The position numbers and the translations under genes are program-made. From Imhoffiella purpurea (GTDB lineage Bacteria; Pseudomonadota; Gammaproteobacteria; Chromatiales; Chromatiaceae), in assembly GCF_000585215.1 (NCBI RefSeq), contig NZ_AONC01000043.1:1-38554 (forward strand): a stretch of 38,554 nucleotides of DNA, read 5' to 3'. Under the pieces are notes generated by a model. The model saw nothing but the letters and a program-made list of their open reading frames with translations. It did no database searches and was not told where the DNA came from. Position 1 is the first letter of the stretch. Each line of letters starts with the position of its first letter. This document shows positions 28,243 through 35,906 of the stretch, in pieces.

Positions 28243-29249
28243 TGCGCGACGCCATGACGCATCCGCTTCGTCTCGCACTCACGCCCGGCGAGCCGGCCGG
28301 GGTGGGACCCGATCTCGTCGTACGTCTCGCCCAGCGGCCGCACCCCGCCGAGCTGATCGCCGTCGCCGATCCGGATCTGCTCGCCGACCGCGCCCGCGCG
28401 CTCGGCCTGGGTCTCCGGATCCAGGAATTCGACCCAGGCGCTCCCGCCCGTCCATCCGAGCCCGGACGACTCCTGGTGCAGCCCGTTCCGCTCGAGGTCG
28501 CCGCCCGGCCGGGAAGGCTCGACCCGCGCAACGCCACCTATGTCCTCGAGACGCTCGCCCAGGCGTGCGACGCCTGTCTCGACGGACGCTTCGATGCCCT
28601 GATCACGGCCCCCGTTCACAAGGGGGTCATCAACGAGGGCGGCGTCCATTTCACCGGGCACACCGAATTCCTGGCCGAGCGCTGCGGCAGCGAGCCGGTC
28701 ATGATGCTGGCCACGCCCGGTCTGAGGGTCGCCCTGGCCACCACGCATCTGCCGCTGAGCCAGGTCGGCGCGGCCATCACCCGGCAGCATCTGTCACGGG
28801 TGATCGAGATCCTGCATCACGACCTGAGCCGCCGCTTCGGGATCGCCCGCCCGAGAATCCTGGTCTGCGGGCTCAACCCGCATGCCGGCGAGGGCGGACA
28901 TCTGGGACGCGAGGAGATCGATGTGATCGAGCCGGTCCTGGCCGACTCTCGCGACCGCGGAATGGATCTGACCGGCCCCCTGCCCGCCGACACGGCCTTC
29001 GTCCCCAAACGCCTGGAGACGGCGGATGCCGTCCTGGCGATGTACCACGATCAGGGCCTGCCGGTGCTCAAGCATCTGGGATTCGGCCGGGCCGCCAACA
29101 TCACCCTGGGACTGCCCATCGTCCGCACCTCGGTCGACCACGGTACCGCACTCGATCTGGTCGGGACCGACCGGGCCGAACTCGGCAGCCTGGAGACGGC
29201 GATCGATATCGCCATCGAGATGGCCGGGGCGACTGGCGTGAAGTCCTGA
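28242..29249 (+). CDS. pdxA: 4-hydroxythreonine-4-phosphate dehydrogenase PdxA
   Basis: 335 aa. NAD-dependent enzyme of the DXP-dependent pyridoxal phosphate pathway that oxidises 4-phosphohydroxy-L-threonine. The N-terminal [18 protein letters not shown], the metal-site His in [28 protein letters not shown], the second His in [20 protein letters not shown] and the third in [12 protein letters not shown] are all present. The ATG at 28242 overlaps the surA stop; an ATG four codons later (28254, [10 protein letters not shown]) is also possible. The order surA-pdxA is the classic one, but ksgA, which normally follows, is absent here. Confidence 0.96.
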   Translation: MRDAMTHPLRLALTPGEPAGVGPDLVVRLAQRPHPAELIAVADPDLLADRARALGLGLRIQEFDPGAPARPSEPGRLLVQPVPLEVAARPGRLDPRNATYVLETLAQACDACLDGRFDALITAPVHKGVINEGGVHFTGHTEFLAERCGSEPVMMLATPGLRVALATTHLPLSQVGAAITRQHLSRVIEILHHDLSRRFGIARPRILVCGLNPHAGEGGHLGREEIDVIEPVLADSRDRGMDLTGPLPADTAFVPKRLETADAVLAMYHDQGLPVLKHLGFGRAANITLGLPIVRTSVDHGTALDLVGTDRAELGSLETAIDIAIEMAGATGVKS

Positions 29250-29328
29250 TCCGACGGCCCGGCACTCGCCCAGGGCTTGGATGCCGGCCTTGGCGGCATT
29301 GCCGAGGCGACCCCGGCGATCCCAGGGA

Positions 29329-30321
29329 TCAGCCGCTAAGAGCGAGGAGCGACTCGCGCTGCAGCTCGCCCGCGGCGGCGATGCAGGCGCGTACCTCGAG
29401 CGCCACGTCCAGGGCCTTGAGTCCGACCCGTCCGTCGACCAGCGGTCTGGTACCCGCACGGATCCCCCGCACGAACTCGGCGATCTCGCGGTCGAGCGGC
29501 TTGATGGGCTCGACCTGGATGCGGTCGCGCACGATCGCCGGTCTCGCCTCGCCCTCGACCGACCGGGTCTCGGCGACATCGATGGTCTGGCTCACGAAGT
29601 CGAGCGAGAGATAGGTGCGGGGCTGAAACACGCGAATGCGGCGCGTGGTCTTTTCCGAGACCCGGCTCGCCACCACATTGGCTACGGCGCCGTTGGCGAA
29701 TTCCAGGCGCGCGTTGGCGATGTCCACATGCTCGGTCAGGACCGAGGCGCCCACGGCCGAGATGGCGCTGATCTCGGCATCGACCAGCGACAGAATGATG
29801 TCGATGTCGTGGATCATGAGGTCCGAGACCACGTCCACGTCGGTGGCGCGCTCGACGAAGCCGCCCATGCGCTGGGCCTCGATGTAGAGCGGCGAACGGA
29901 TGCGCTCGGCCAGGGCCATGACGCCGGCGTTGAAACGCTCCACATGGCCGATCTGCAGGGTGGCGCCACTGGATTGGGCCAGACGGACGATCTCCGCCCC
30001 AGCGTCGTGGGTCGCGGCGATCGGCTTCTCCAGCAGGACGTGGATACCGCGCGAGAGAAAGGGGGCGGCGGCCTCCAGATGGGCCGAGGTGGGGACCACC
30101 ACGCTCACCGCGTCGACCTTGTCGAGCAGGTCGTCGATCGATGAAACGCCGGCACAGCCGGCCTCCGCGGCAACGGTCCCGGCCCGTTCGGCGTCCGTGT
30201 CGAAGACACCGACCAGTTCGACCTCGGGCATGCGCGAATAGATGAGGGCGTGGAAGCGGCCGAGATAGCCGACGCCGATGACGGCGACCCTCAGCTTGTC
30301 GGGAGAGGAATGTTCAGACAT
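29329..30321 (-). CDS. Gfo/Idh/MocA family NAD(P)-dependent oxidoreductase
   Basis: 330 aa from the ATG at 30321 (MSEHSSPDKLRVAVIGVG). The frame is open upstream to a start at 30384, which would put 21 unrelated residues before the Rossmann fold. The nucleotide-binding motif GVGYLGRFHA, the EKPIA block after a conserved VVPTSAHLEAAAPFLSRGIHVLLEKP, and the GHVERFN and MIHDIDIILSLVD catalytic-region blocks are typical. The family oxidises sugars or sugar nucleotides; a UDP-GlcNAc 3-dehydrogenase (GnnA-like) is one option given the lptD neighbourhood, but no aminotransferase partner is present. No clear Shine-Dalgarno is visible. Convergent with pdxA. Confidence 0.85.
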   Translation of the reverse strand: MSEHSSPDKLRVAVIGVGYLGRFHALIYSRMPEVELVGVFDTDAERAGTVAAEAGCAGVSSIDDLLDKVDAVSVVVPTSAHLEAAAPFLSRGIHVLLEKPIAATHDAGAEIVRLAQSSGATLQIGHVERFNAGVMALAERIRSPLYIEAQRMGGFVERATDVDVVSDLMIHDIDIILSLVDAEISAISAVGASVLTEHVDIANARLEFANGAVANVVASRVSEKTTRRIRVFQPRTYLSLDFVSQTIDVAETRSVEGEARPAIVRDRIQVEPIKPLDREIAEFVRGIRAGTRPLVDGRVGLKALDVALEVRACIAAAGELQRESLLALSG

Positions 30322-30393
30322 GAGAAAACCAGCGAAGATGAGGGGAAGATGTAGGATGAGGGCTTCCGCTGCCCGGTGACGCAAATCGTCCCA

Positions 30394-30558
30394 TCAGCCG
30401 CCGACCTGGAACGCGGGCGGAGACTCTTTGGCGATCGGCACCTCCTCGGCCCCCGAGAAGACGGACACCTGATAGGCCAGCGTCACGCCCATGGCGACGG
30501 CCACGAAGAGCACGAGCAACAAGAAAGGATCCGTCTTCCGATGACTGCGTTTCGTCAT
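30394..30558 (-). CDS. 54-aa predicted single-span membrane protein
   Basis: A short ORF reading MTKRSHRKTDPFLLLVLFVA then VAMGVTLAYQ, with one membrane helix at about residues 11-30, a basic N-terminus (inside) and a short acidic/proline-rich outer tail ending QVGG. Codon use is GC3-rich like the neighbours. An ATG three codons upstream (30567) is possible; neither start has a good ribosome site. It lies 72 bases upstream of the Gfo/Idh gene on the same strand and could share its transcript. Function unknown. Confidence 0.55.
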   Translation of the reverse strand: MTKRSHRKTDPFLLLVLFVAVAMGVTLAYQVSVFSGAEEVPIAKESPPAFQVGG

Positions 30559-30724
30559 GATCAACATAGGGGTGGCCGCTTCGAGTAAACTAGCAAGAAT
30601 CTTCTGTAACTCGATCTAATTATTATGGAGAAATCACATAAGTCCACGCCACCCGTGATCTGCGATTGACCTTTCTCAGCTATTATCACGCCTTCCGAAG
30701 CCATTGTCTGCTGTGGAGACCAAG

Positions 30725-31096
30725 GTGAAAGATTTCCCGATCAAGATCTCGGCACAAAGCCAATACCAACCCGATCGCTCGTCGCCGGACGAAGGCCGAT
30801 ATGTGTTCGCCTACACGATCGTCATACAGAATCAGGGGGATATGCCAGCTCGGCTGTTGGACCGGCACTGGATCATTACGGATGCGGACGGACAGGTGCA
30901 GGAGGTGCGCGGTCAGGGCGTCATCGGCGAGCAGCCCTCCATCGCCCCCGGATCCTCGTACGAATACACCAGCGGCGCCATCCTGGCGACTCCGCTCGGC
31001 AGCATGCATGGCAGCTATGGAATGATCACCGAGGACGGCACCCGCTTCGAGGCCAGAATCCCGGCCTTTTCGCTCGCCTCCACCAGTCTCCACTGA
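30725..31096 (+). CDS. apaG: Co2+/Mg2+ efflux protein ApaG
   Basis: 123 aa from a GTG at 30725 with GGAG at 30715-30718, close to the 125 aa of the E. coli protein; a TTG at 30704 would add seven residues. The core matches ApaG throughout: QSQYQPDRSSPDEGRYVFAY, TIVIQNQGDMPARLLDRHWI, GQGVIGEQPSIAPGSSYEYT, SGAILATPLGSMHGSYGMI. The family is a fibronectin-like fold linked to cation resistance, with no enzymatic role proven. Its pairing with apaH downstream is classical. A stem-loop with AAGGGAT/ATCCCTT arms (31114-31137) lies between the two genes and may tune apaH expression. Confidence 0.93.
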   Translation: MKDFPIKISAQSQYQPDRSSPDEGRYVFAYTIVIQNQGDMPARLLDRHWIITDADGQVQEVRGQGVIGEQPSIAPGSSYEYTSGAILATPLGSMHGSYGMITEDGTRFEARIPAFSLASTSLH

Positions 31097-31113
31097 GTCG
31101 ACCTCCGGATCGG

Positions 31114-31137
31114 AAGGGATTGGCAGTCCGATCCCTT
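31114..31137 (+). repeat. Stem-loop between apaG and apaH
   Basis: AAGGGAT (31114-31120) pairs with ATCCCTT (31131-31137) across a 10-base loop, 17 bases after the apaG stop and 31 bases before the apaH start. No T-run follows, so partial termination or RNA protection is as likely as full termination. Confidence 0.35.
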
Positions 31138-31168
31138 CGGCCCCGGATCGCCCGCCCATCCTTCCCAC

Positions 31169-32011
31169 ATGCCCACATACGCCATCGGCGACATTCAAGG
31201 ATGCCATTCCGAGCTGCTCCGTCTGCTCGACCTGCTCGATTTCGATCCAGGCCGAGACCGGCTCTGGCTCGCCGGCGATCTGGTCAACCGCGGCCCAGAC
31301 TCGCTCGAGGTCCTGCGTTTCGTCCGCAATCTCGGAGAGTCGGCCATCTGCGTGCTCGGCAATCACGACCTGCATCTGCTCGCGCTCGCCAATGGCAATG
31401 CCAAGCATGCCAAGAAAAGTACGCTTCAAAGCGTGATCCATGCCTCAGATCGCGAAGAATTGCTGCACTGGCTACGCCATCAACCGCTCCTGCACCATGA
31501 TCCCGAGCTCAGAGCGACGCTGATCCATGCCGGCCTGCCACCCCAGTGGGACCTGACCCAGGCCATCTCTTGCGCACGCGAAGTCGAGGCCGCGCTTCGC
31601 CACGACGACGACTACCTGGATTTCCTCGATGCCATGTATGGCGACAAACCGGCCAGATGGTCTCCGCAGCTCTCCGGCCTGGACCGCCTCAGATTCATCA
31701 CCAACTGTTTCACGCGACTGCGGTTCTGCACCCGTGACGGAACCCTGGCCCTGAAGGAGAAGGGCGAGATCGGCACCCAGACTCCCGGCCTGATGCCTTG
31801 GTTCCAGGTCCCCGGAAGACGCACGCGCCAGGAGCGCATCATCTTCGGTCACTGGTCCACATTGGGCTATTGGAGCGGAGACAACGTCTGGGCGATCGAC
31901 AGCGGATGTCTCTGGGGAGGGGCACTGACCGCACTGCGCATCGATCACGGACCGATGGAGCCCGTTCAGCTCGACTGCGAGGGATACCTCAAGCCCGGTT
32001 CGGGGGGATGA
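31169..32011 (+). CDS. apaH: Diadenosine tetraphosphatase, symmetrical (ApaH)
   Basis: 280 aa. Cleaves Ap4A and related alarmones to two ADP; it also removes Np4 caps from RNA 5' ends in enterobacteria. All metallophosphatase blocks are visible: YAIGDIQGCHSEL, WLAGDLVNRGPDSLE, CVLGNHDLHLLA, TLIHAGLPPQWDL, and IIFGHWSTLGYW with AIDSGCLWGG. Length matches the family. No good ribosome site is seen upstream of the ATG. Convergent with folA, 16 bases between the stops. Confidence 0.96.
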   Translation: MPTYAIGDIQGCHSELLRLLDLLDFDPGRDRLWLAGDLVNRGPDSLEVLRFVRNLGESAICVLGNHDLHLLALANGNAKHAKKSTLQSVIHASDREELLHWLRHQPLLHHDPELRATLIHAGLPPQWDLTQAISCAREVEAALRHDDDYLDFLDAMYGDKPARWSPQLSGLDRLRFITNCFTRLRFCTRDGTLALKEKGEIGTQTPGLMPWFQVPGRRTRQERIIFGHWSTLGYWSGDNVWAIDSGCLWGGALTALRIDHGPMEPVQLDCEGYLKPGSGG

Positions 32012-32027
32012 CCCGCGCCCGCACGGC

Positions 32028-32561
32028 TCACGGGAGACGCAGCCATTCGACGAAGCTCATGGCGAATGCATTGCGCTCGTCCGCCGGCCGCTCGACGCGG
32101 TCGACCTCGCGCCACCCGGCCCGATCCCACTCGGGAAAGAGGACATCGCCCTCCGCCCGGGTATGCACGAGGGTCAGACAGAGCCTGTCGGCACGCGGCA
32201 GGGCCTCGGCATAGAGCGCGGCACCGCCCACCACCATCAGCTCCGGCTCGCCATCGGCCAGGACGATGGCCTCATTCAACGAGGCCGCCCGCTCGCACCC
32301 CTCGGCGCCGTATCCCGGATCCCGCGAGAGGACGATATGACGCCTGCGCGGCAGCAGACCCGGGAGCGACTCCCAGGTGCGCCGCCCCATGACGAGGGTC
32401 CGGTCCAGGGTCAGACGCTTGAAATGGGCCAGATCCGCCGGAAGGCGCCATGGGAGCTCATTGTCACGCCCGATCACCCCATTGTCCGCGATCGCCGCCA
32501 CCAGACATAGCGAAGGCCGGCCGGATGAGCGCCCGGCCGACCGCTCCCGATTCGAAACCAT
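32028..32561 (-). CDS. folA: Dihydrofolate reductase FolA
   Basis: 177 aa from the ATG at 32561 (MVSNRERSAGRSSGRPSLCL), somewhat longer than E. coli FolA (159) because of an N-terminal extension of about 15 residues. NADPH-dependent reduction of dihydrofolate. Typical blocks are LVAAIADNGVIGRDNELPWRLPADLAHFKRLT with the catalytic acid, VMGRRTWESL, the Arg-containing RRRHIVLSRD, and MVVGGAALYAEALPRAD. The start lies five bases after the rsfS stop, so the nadD-rsfS-folA run is likely one operon. A start nearer LCLVAAIAD is possible but no better codon is visible. Confidence 0.93.
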   Translation of the reverse strand: MVSNRERSAGRSSGRPSLCLVAAIADNGVIGRDNELPWRLPADLAHFKRLTLDRTLVMGRRTWESLPGLLPRRRHIVLSRDPGYGAEGCERAASLNEAIVLADGEPELMVVGGAALYAEALPRADRLCLTLVHTRAEGDVLFPEWDRAGWREVDRVERPADERNAFAMSFVEWLRLP

Positions 32562-32566
32562 GCGAG

Positions 32567-32923
32567 TCAGTGCGCCGTCGCCGCCAGCTTGGGAACCTCG
32601 GCCGGAGCCGACCAGAGACGCTCGAGATTGTAGAAATCCCGCACCTTGGCCTGCATCACGTGCACCACGACCCCGTTGAGATCGACCAGCGCCCATTCGC
32701 CCTCGGCAACGCCTTCCGTGCCAAGCGGGGCCTCGCCGGCCTCTTTCGAGCGAAAGGCGATCGTCTCGGCGATCGCCTTCACATGCCGATCCGAGGTCCC
32801 CGAAGCGACCACCATGTAATCGGTCACGGACGTCTTGCCACGCACGTCCATGACCGAGACATCCTTGGCCTTCATATCGACCAATGTATCCAGAACGAGC
32901 TGCCGAAGTTGTTCAAGCTGCAT
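32567..32923 (-). CDS. rsfS: Ribosomal silencing factor RsfS
   Basis: 118 aa. Binds ribosomal protein L14 and blocks subunit joining in slow growth. The start is fixed by AGAGGAG a few bases before the ATG at 32923 and by the family start MQLEQLRQLVLDTLVDMKAKDV. Conserved VMDVRGKTSVTDYMVVASGTSDRHVKAIAE and GEWALVDLNGVVVHVMQAKVRDFYNLERLW are present. It lies 53 bases after nadD, the usual partner. rlmH, which often follows, is replaced by folA. Confidence 0.96.
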   Translation of the reverse strand: MQLEQLRQLVLDTLVDMKAKDVSVMDVRGKTSVTDYMVVASGTSDRHVKAIAETIAFRSKEAGEAPLGTEGVAEGEWALVDLNGVVVHVMQAKVRDFYNLERLWSAPAEVPKLAATAH

Positions 32924-32976
32924 GCGATCTCCTCTGCTGAAGGTATTGAAGGTGCCATTGCACCGGTCGAAAGAAG

Positions 32977-33621
32977 TCAGAAACCATGGTTCGAGCGATA
33001 GAGTCCGGTACGCTCGATATAATCGAGCACCGGATCGGGCAGGAGATAGCGCGGACTCCCGCCTTCCGCGATCAACCGACGGATCCGGGTGGACGAAATC
33101 CCCAGCTGGGTCACGTCCCGTAACTGAATCCTGCCCGCGGGCAGGGCCCTCAAGTCCGCCGCATCCTCGCAGCCGCGTTCCCGATAGAGACGATGCGGAG
33201 CCGGCTCCGAGGCAGGGTCGTATCCGGGGCGACACATGACGACCAGATGCGCCAGCTCAAGGATCTCCATCGGCCGATACCAGCTCAGAAATCCGGCGAA
33301 GGCGTCCGCGCCGATCAGTAGACAGAGCGAACGCCGGGAACCCAGCTCGTCCCTCAGCGACATCAGTGTCTCGTGGGTATAGGACGGCGTTTGGCGCCTC
33401 AGCTCGCGCGGATCCACGGCGAATCCGGCCTGCCCTTCGATCGCGGCCTCGAGCATGGCCAGGCGCGCCTCCGAACTGGCCTGCGGCTGCGGACGATGCA
33501 CCGCGACCCGCAGCGGCACGAACGACAGACGTTCCAGCCCCAGACTCTGGAATACGTCCAAGGCCGGCCGCAGATGTCCGTAGTGCACGGGATCGAAGGT
33601 GCCGCCAAGGATGCCGATCAT
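32977..33621 (-). CDS. nadD: Nicotinate-nucleotide adenylyltransferase NadD
   Basis: 214 aa from the ATG at 33621 (MIGILGGTFDPVHYGHLRPA); a GTG five codons upstream is possible. Transfers AMP to nicotinate mononucleotide in NAD synthesis. GGTFDPVHYGHL is the nucleotidyl-transfer motif with the HxGH signature, LIGADAFAGFLSWYRPMEIL the middle block and LGISSTRIRRLI the C-terminal ISSTxxR motif. It heads nadD-rsfS-folA. The SQR unit lies upstream and is separated by a 34-base hairpin. Confidence 0.96.
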   Translation of the reverse strand: MIGILGGTFDPVHYGHLRPALDVFQSLGLERLSFVPLRVAVHRPQPQASSEARLAMLEAAIEGQAGFAVDPRELRRQTPSYTHETLMSLRDELGSRRSLCLLIGADAFAGFLSWYRPMEILELAHLVVMCRPGYDPASEPAPHRLYRERGCEDAADLRALPAGRIQLRDVTQLGISSTRIRRLIAEGGSPRYLLPDPVLDYIERTGLYRSNHGF

Positions 33622-33876
33622 GACTCGAGGGCACACCCGGCGATCGCATCAGAACGCATGACGACCGCGATCGAGGATGTGATCGGCACCGTGGAAAGAT
33701 CGGGTGTCGGCGGGCTTCCCCAGGATCGGCTGCGAGCGAGCCGACCTCCGGGGTATCTGGATCTGAATCGAGTCTGAGGGACGAACTGGAAGCAAAATCC
33801 CCTATACCCACGGAATGCGGCGATTGGCGGATAGGGAAACGGTAGCAGAATCCGTCCGAATTGTCCCGCACTGGAA

Positions 33877-33910
33877 AGTGGACCGCCGCGATGGCATCGC
33901 GGCGGTCCAC
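33877..33910 (-). terminator. Long perfect hairpin after the SQR/small-protein unit
   Basis: AGTGGACCGCCGCGATG (33877-33893) and its exact complement (33894+1 to 33910) form a 17-bp inverted repeat with almost no spacer, so the real hairpin has about 15 bp and a small loop. On the minus strand it follows the small ORF stop by about 38 bases, and only TTT comes after it. Most likely it ends or stabilises the sqr transcript before nadD. The rest of the 326-base gap (33622-33947) holds no gene I can support; the nadD promoter should lie in 33640-33860. Confidence 0.65.
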
Positions 33911-33947
33911 TGCATGGCTCGCTAGACCCTAGCTCGGTCCGGCATCA

Positions 33948-34103
33948 GTTATGGGATTTAATCAGCAGCTTGAGGATCTTCAGATTGATGACCCAGAAGC
34001 GGTAGAACTGCCAGATGATGGAGGTCCGCATGTACTTGGTTAAGCCGGTCGGAACCGGCGGATAGTAGGCCTGCTGATAGGGTTCTTTGTTCTTGACAGC
34101 CAT
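33948..34103 (-). CDS. 51-aa aromatic/basic membrane-type small protein downstream of sqr
   Basis: Starts MAVKNKEPYQQAYYPPVPTG and continues LTKYMRTSIIWQFYRFWVIN into a Lys/Leu/Ile-rich end of about ten residues. A strong GAGG stands 9 bases before the ATG. It begins 35 bases after the sqr stop on the same strand, so the two are very likely co-transcribed. The second half is a hydrophobic helix rich in Trp/Phe/Tyr and Ile/Leu with interspersed Lys/Arg, as in interfacial or single-span membrane peptides. The first half is soluble and Tyr/Pro-rich. I do not recognise a family. It could help dock the oxidoreductase on the membrane or quinone pool. The last few residues should be checked against the primary read. 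Confidence 0.65.
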
Positions 34104-34138
34104 GATGGTTTACCTCGTCGTCCGGAGTGGGCGCTGTA

Positions 34139-35596
34139 TCAATCGGGAAGGATGGACCAACCTGGACGCAGCTTGGCCTGATAGATGAAGACATGATGGA
34201 GGATATACTTCATCCAGTGACCCGCCAGGCCGATCTCACCGAAGGTCAGATCCATGTTGCGGCCGTATTCGGGATAGGTCTCGTAGTCCGGTACGACAGG
34301 GAACACGATCATGCTCGCCGCCGTACCCTTGAAGATGTCCGAGCCGGTCGAGGCCAAGCAGGCGGCACCTATCTCCGACATGGAGGCGGTATGGGTGGGA
34401 CCCGAGGCACCCTTGAGGATGTCGCGGATACTGCCGGCGACCGCCTTCCCGATCGCCGCCGAGGGCATGCCCGTCCGCGGCGGGGTCGGGCTGATCTGGG
34501 TGCCGTTGGGGCTCTTCATCACCTTGCTGATGGGATGCGGCGGGGCGAAGGCGATCCCGATGGCGAAAATGTTGCTGTACTTGGGCGACTGATAGGTCCT
34601 CGGCCAGTCTTCCTTGCTCCAGTCCTCGAAGGCTTTGGGGTTGTAGTCGGCATCCACCTTCATGAAACCGTTGGGCGCGAAGACCTGATCCGTGATGTCC
34701 GCGCCGGACTTGCCGTAGGCCTTCAGGCCCACCCCGGAGAAGGGCGGGATCAGCATGGCGAAATCGAATTCCAGTTCGCCCGTGGTGCCGTCGAGCAGCT
34801 CGTACTGCAGCTTGCCCGGCTCGACCTTGTTCACGGCGGCACGCGTGATCCATTCTATGTCACGCTCGACCATCAGCGACTCGGCGAAGACCTTGCCGTT
34901 GGTCAGATAGCCGCCGCGGGTGATATGGACCCCGCCCATGCCGAAATCGCCCAGTTCGTACTCGTTGCTGATCCAGACGATCCGGGCCTTGTCGCGGACC
35001 CTCGCCTCGCGCAGGGCATGGTCGATATTGTAGATATACTCGAAGGCCGCACCCTGGCAGGTGCACATGCCATGGCCGGTTCCCACGACGAAGGTCTTGG
35101 TGGCCCCACCCTTCATGGCCTGGATGCATTCGCGCAGCAGCGCATTGGCCTTGGAGGCATGATCCGGCGTGCAGACCGACATGCTATAGCCCTCATCGGG
35201 CCCCAGACCGGGCGTTGCGCCGAAATTGAGCTTGGGCCCGGTCGCGTTGACGAGGAAATCGTACTCGATCTCGCCCGTCTCGCCCTCGCGCCCGGACTCG
35301 GTGTACTCGACCGTCACGAATGGCTTTTCGTGACCCTCGCTGCCTTCGGGGTTGATCGAGACGGCCCGCGCCTGATGGAAGGCGACATTGATTTTCTTAT
35401 AGACGGGCTCCAGATCGAAGGTGACCTGCTCCTCGGTCATCTCGCCCACCCCGACCCAGATGTTGGATGGAATCCAATTCCACTTGGGCTTGGGCGAAAC
35501 CACGACCACTTCATGCTTCTTGCCAATCCACTTACCCAGGTATCTGGCGGTCGTATGACCCGAGATACCCGCTCCAAGAATCACGATACGTGCCAT
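34139..35596 (-). CDS. sqr: Sulfide:quinone oxidoreductase (SqrF/type VI-like subtype likely)
   Basis: 485 aa. The FAD-binding N-terminus ARIVILGAGISGHTTARYL, then PKPKWNWIPSNIWVGVG, and later FLVNATGPKLNFGATPGL, GTGHGMCTCQGAAFEYIYN and NIFAIGIAFAPPHPISK match the SQR family of two-dinucleotide-binding-domain flavoproteins. Cys residues at 142, 157, 178, 180 and 413 include candidates for the sulfur-relay pair; which two act is not clear from the sequence. The C-terminal AGHWMKYILHHVFIYQAKLRPGW is amphipathic and likely binds the membrane. The enzyme would oxidise sulfide and reduce quinone. Strong GGAGGAG precedes the ATG. The exact SQR subtype (SqrF-like seems best) is inference. It is placed between proA and nadD. 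Confidence 0.82.
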   Translation of the reverse strand: MARIVILGAGISGHTTARYLGKWIGKKHEVVVVSPKPKWNWIPSNIWVGVGEMTEEQVTFDLEPVYKKINVAFHQARAVSINPEGSEGHEKPFVTVEYTESGREGETGEIEYDFLVNATGPKLNFGATPGLGPDEGYSMSVCTPDHASKANALLRECIQAMKGGATKTFVVGTGHGMCTCQGAAFEYIYNIDHALREARVRDKARIVWISNEYELGDFGMGGVHITRGGYLTNGKVFAESLMVERDIEWITRAAVNKVEPGKLQYELLDGTTGELEFDFAMLIPPFSGVGLKAYGKSGADITDQVFAPNGFMKVDADYNPKAFEDWSKEDWPRTYQSPKYSNIFAIGIAFAPPHPISKVMKSPNGTQISPTPPRTGMPSAAIGKAVAGSIRDILKGASGPTHTASMSEIGAACLASTGSDIFKGTAASMIVFPVVPDYETYPEYGRNMDLTFGEIGLAGHWMKYILHHVFIYQAKLRPGWSILPD

Positions 35597-35711
35597 AAAG
35601 ACACTCCTCCCTTCATTATGGGTTTGGGGTTTGGATGACGAAAAAACGAATGCCTTCTTTATTCAATTCAAGCGGTACGCACCTCGATCGCCCCTTTCGC
35701 TCCGGGATCGA

Positions 35712-35748
35712 ATATCGAGATGAATCGCACACAAAAAGAGCTCGATAT
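35712..35748. promoter_or_regulatory. Inverted repeat upstream of sqr (possible operator)
   Basis: ATATCGAG (35712-35719) and its exact inverse CTCGATAT (35741-35748) have centres 29 bp apart, close to three helical turns. They lie 116-152 bases upstream of the sqr start in an AT-richer 310-base gap (35597-35906) between sqr and proA. Such spacing fits a dimeric or tetrameric regulator site. No clear -35/-10 pair was identified nearby, although TTGAAT occurs on the minus strand near 35670. The gap holds no other gene I can support. Confidence 0.35.
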
Positions 35749-35906
35749 CTGGTATTTCAGACGGATCGATGCCCTACACGCCAGACGCCCTGACAGCCGC
35801 CTCGATCAGAACGGGCCTAATTCTCAACGACAGCATTGATAATTGTCGAGGACAACCTGAAATTCATTAGACTGCACTCAGGTCATTTGGATCCCCGGAA
35901 TCCGGC

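Noticed and set aside
34127..35638. 503-codon plus-strand frame opposite sqr
   Set aside because: Antisense shadow of the SQR coding region; no domain visible.
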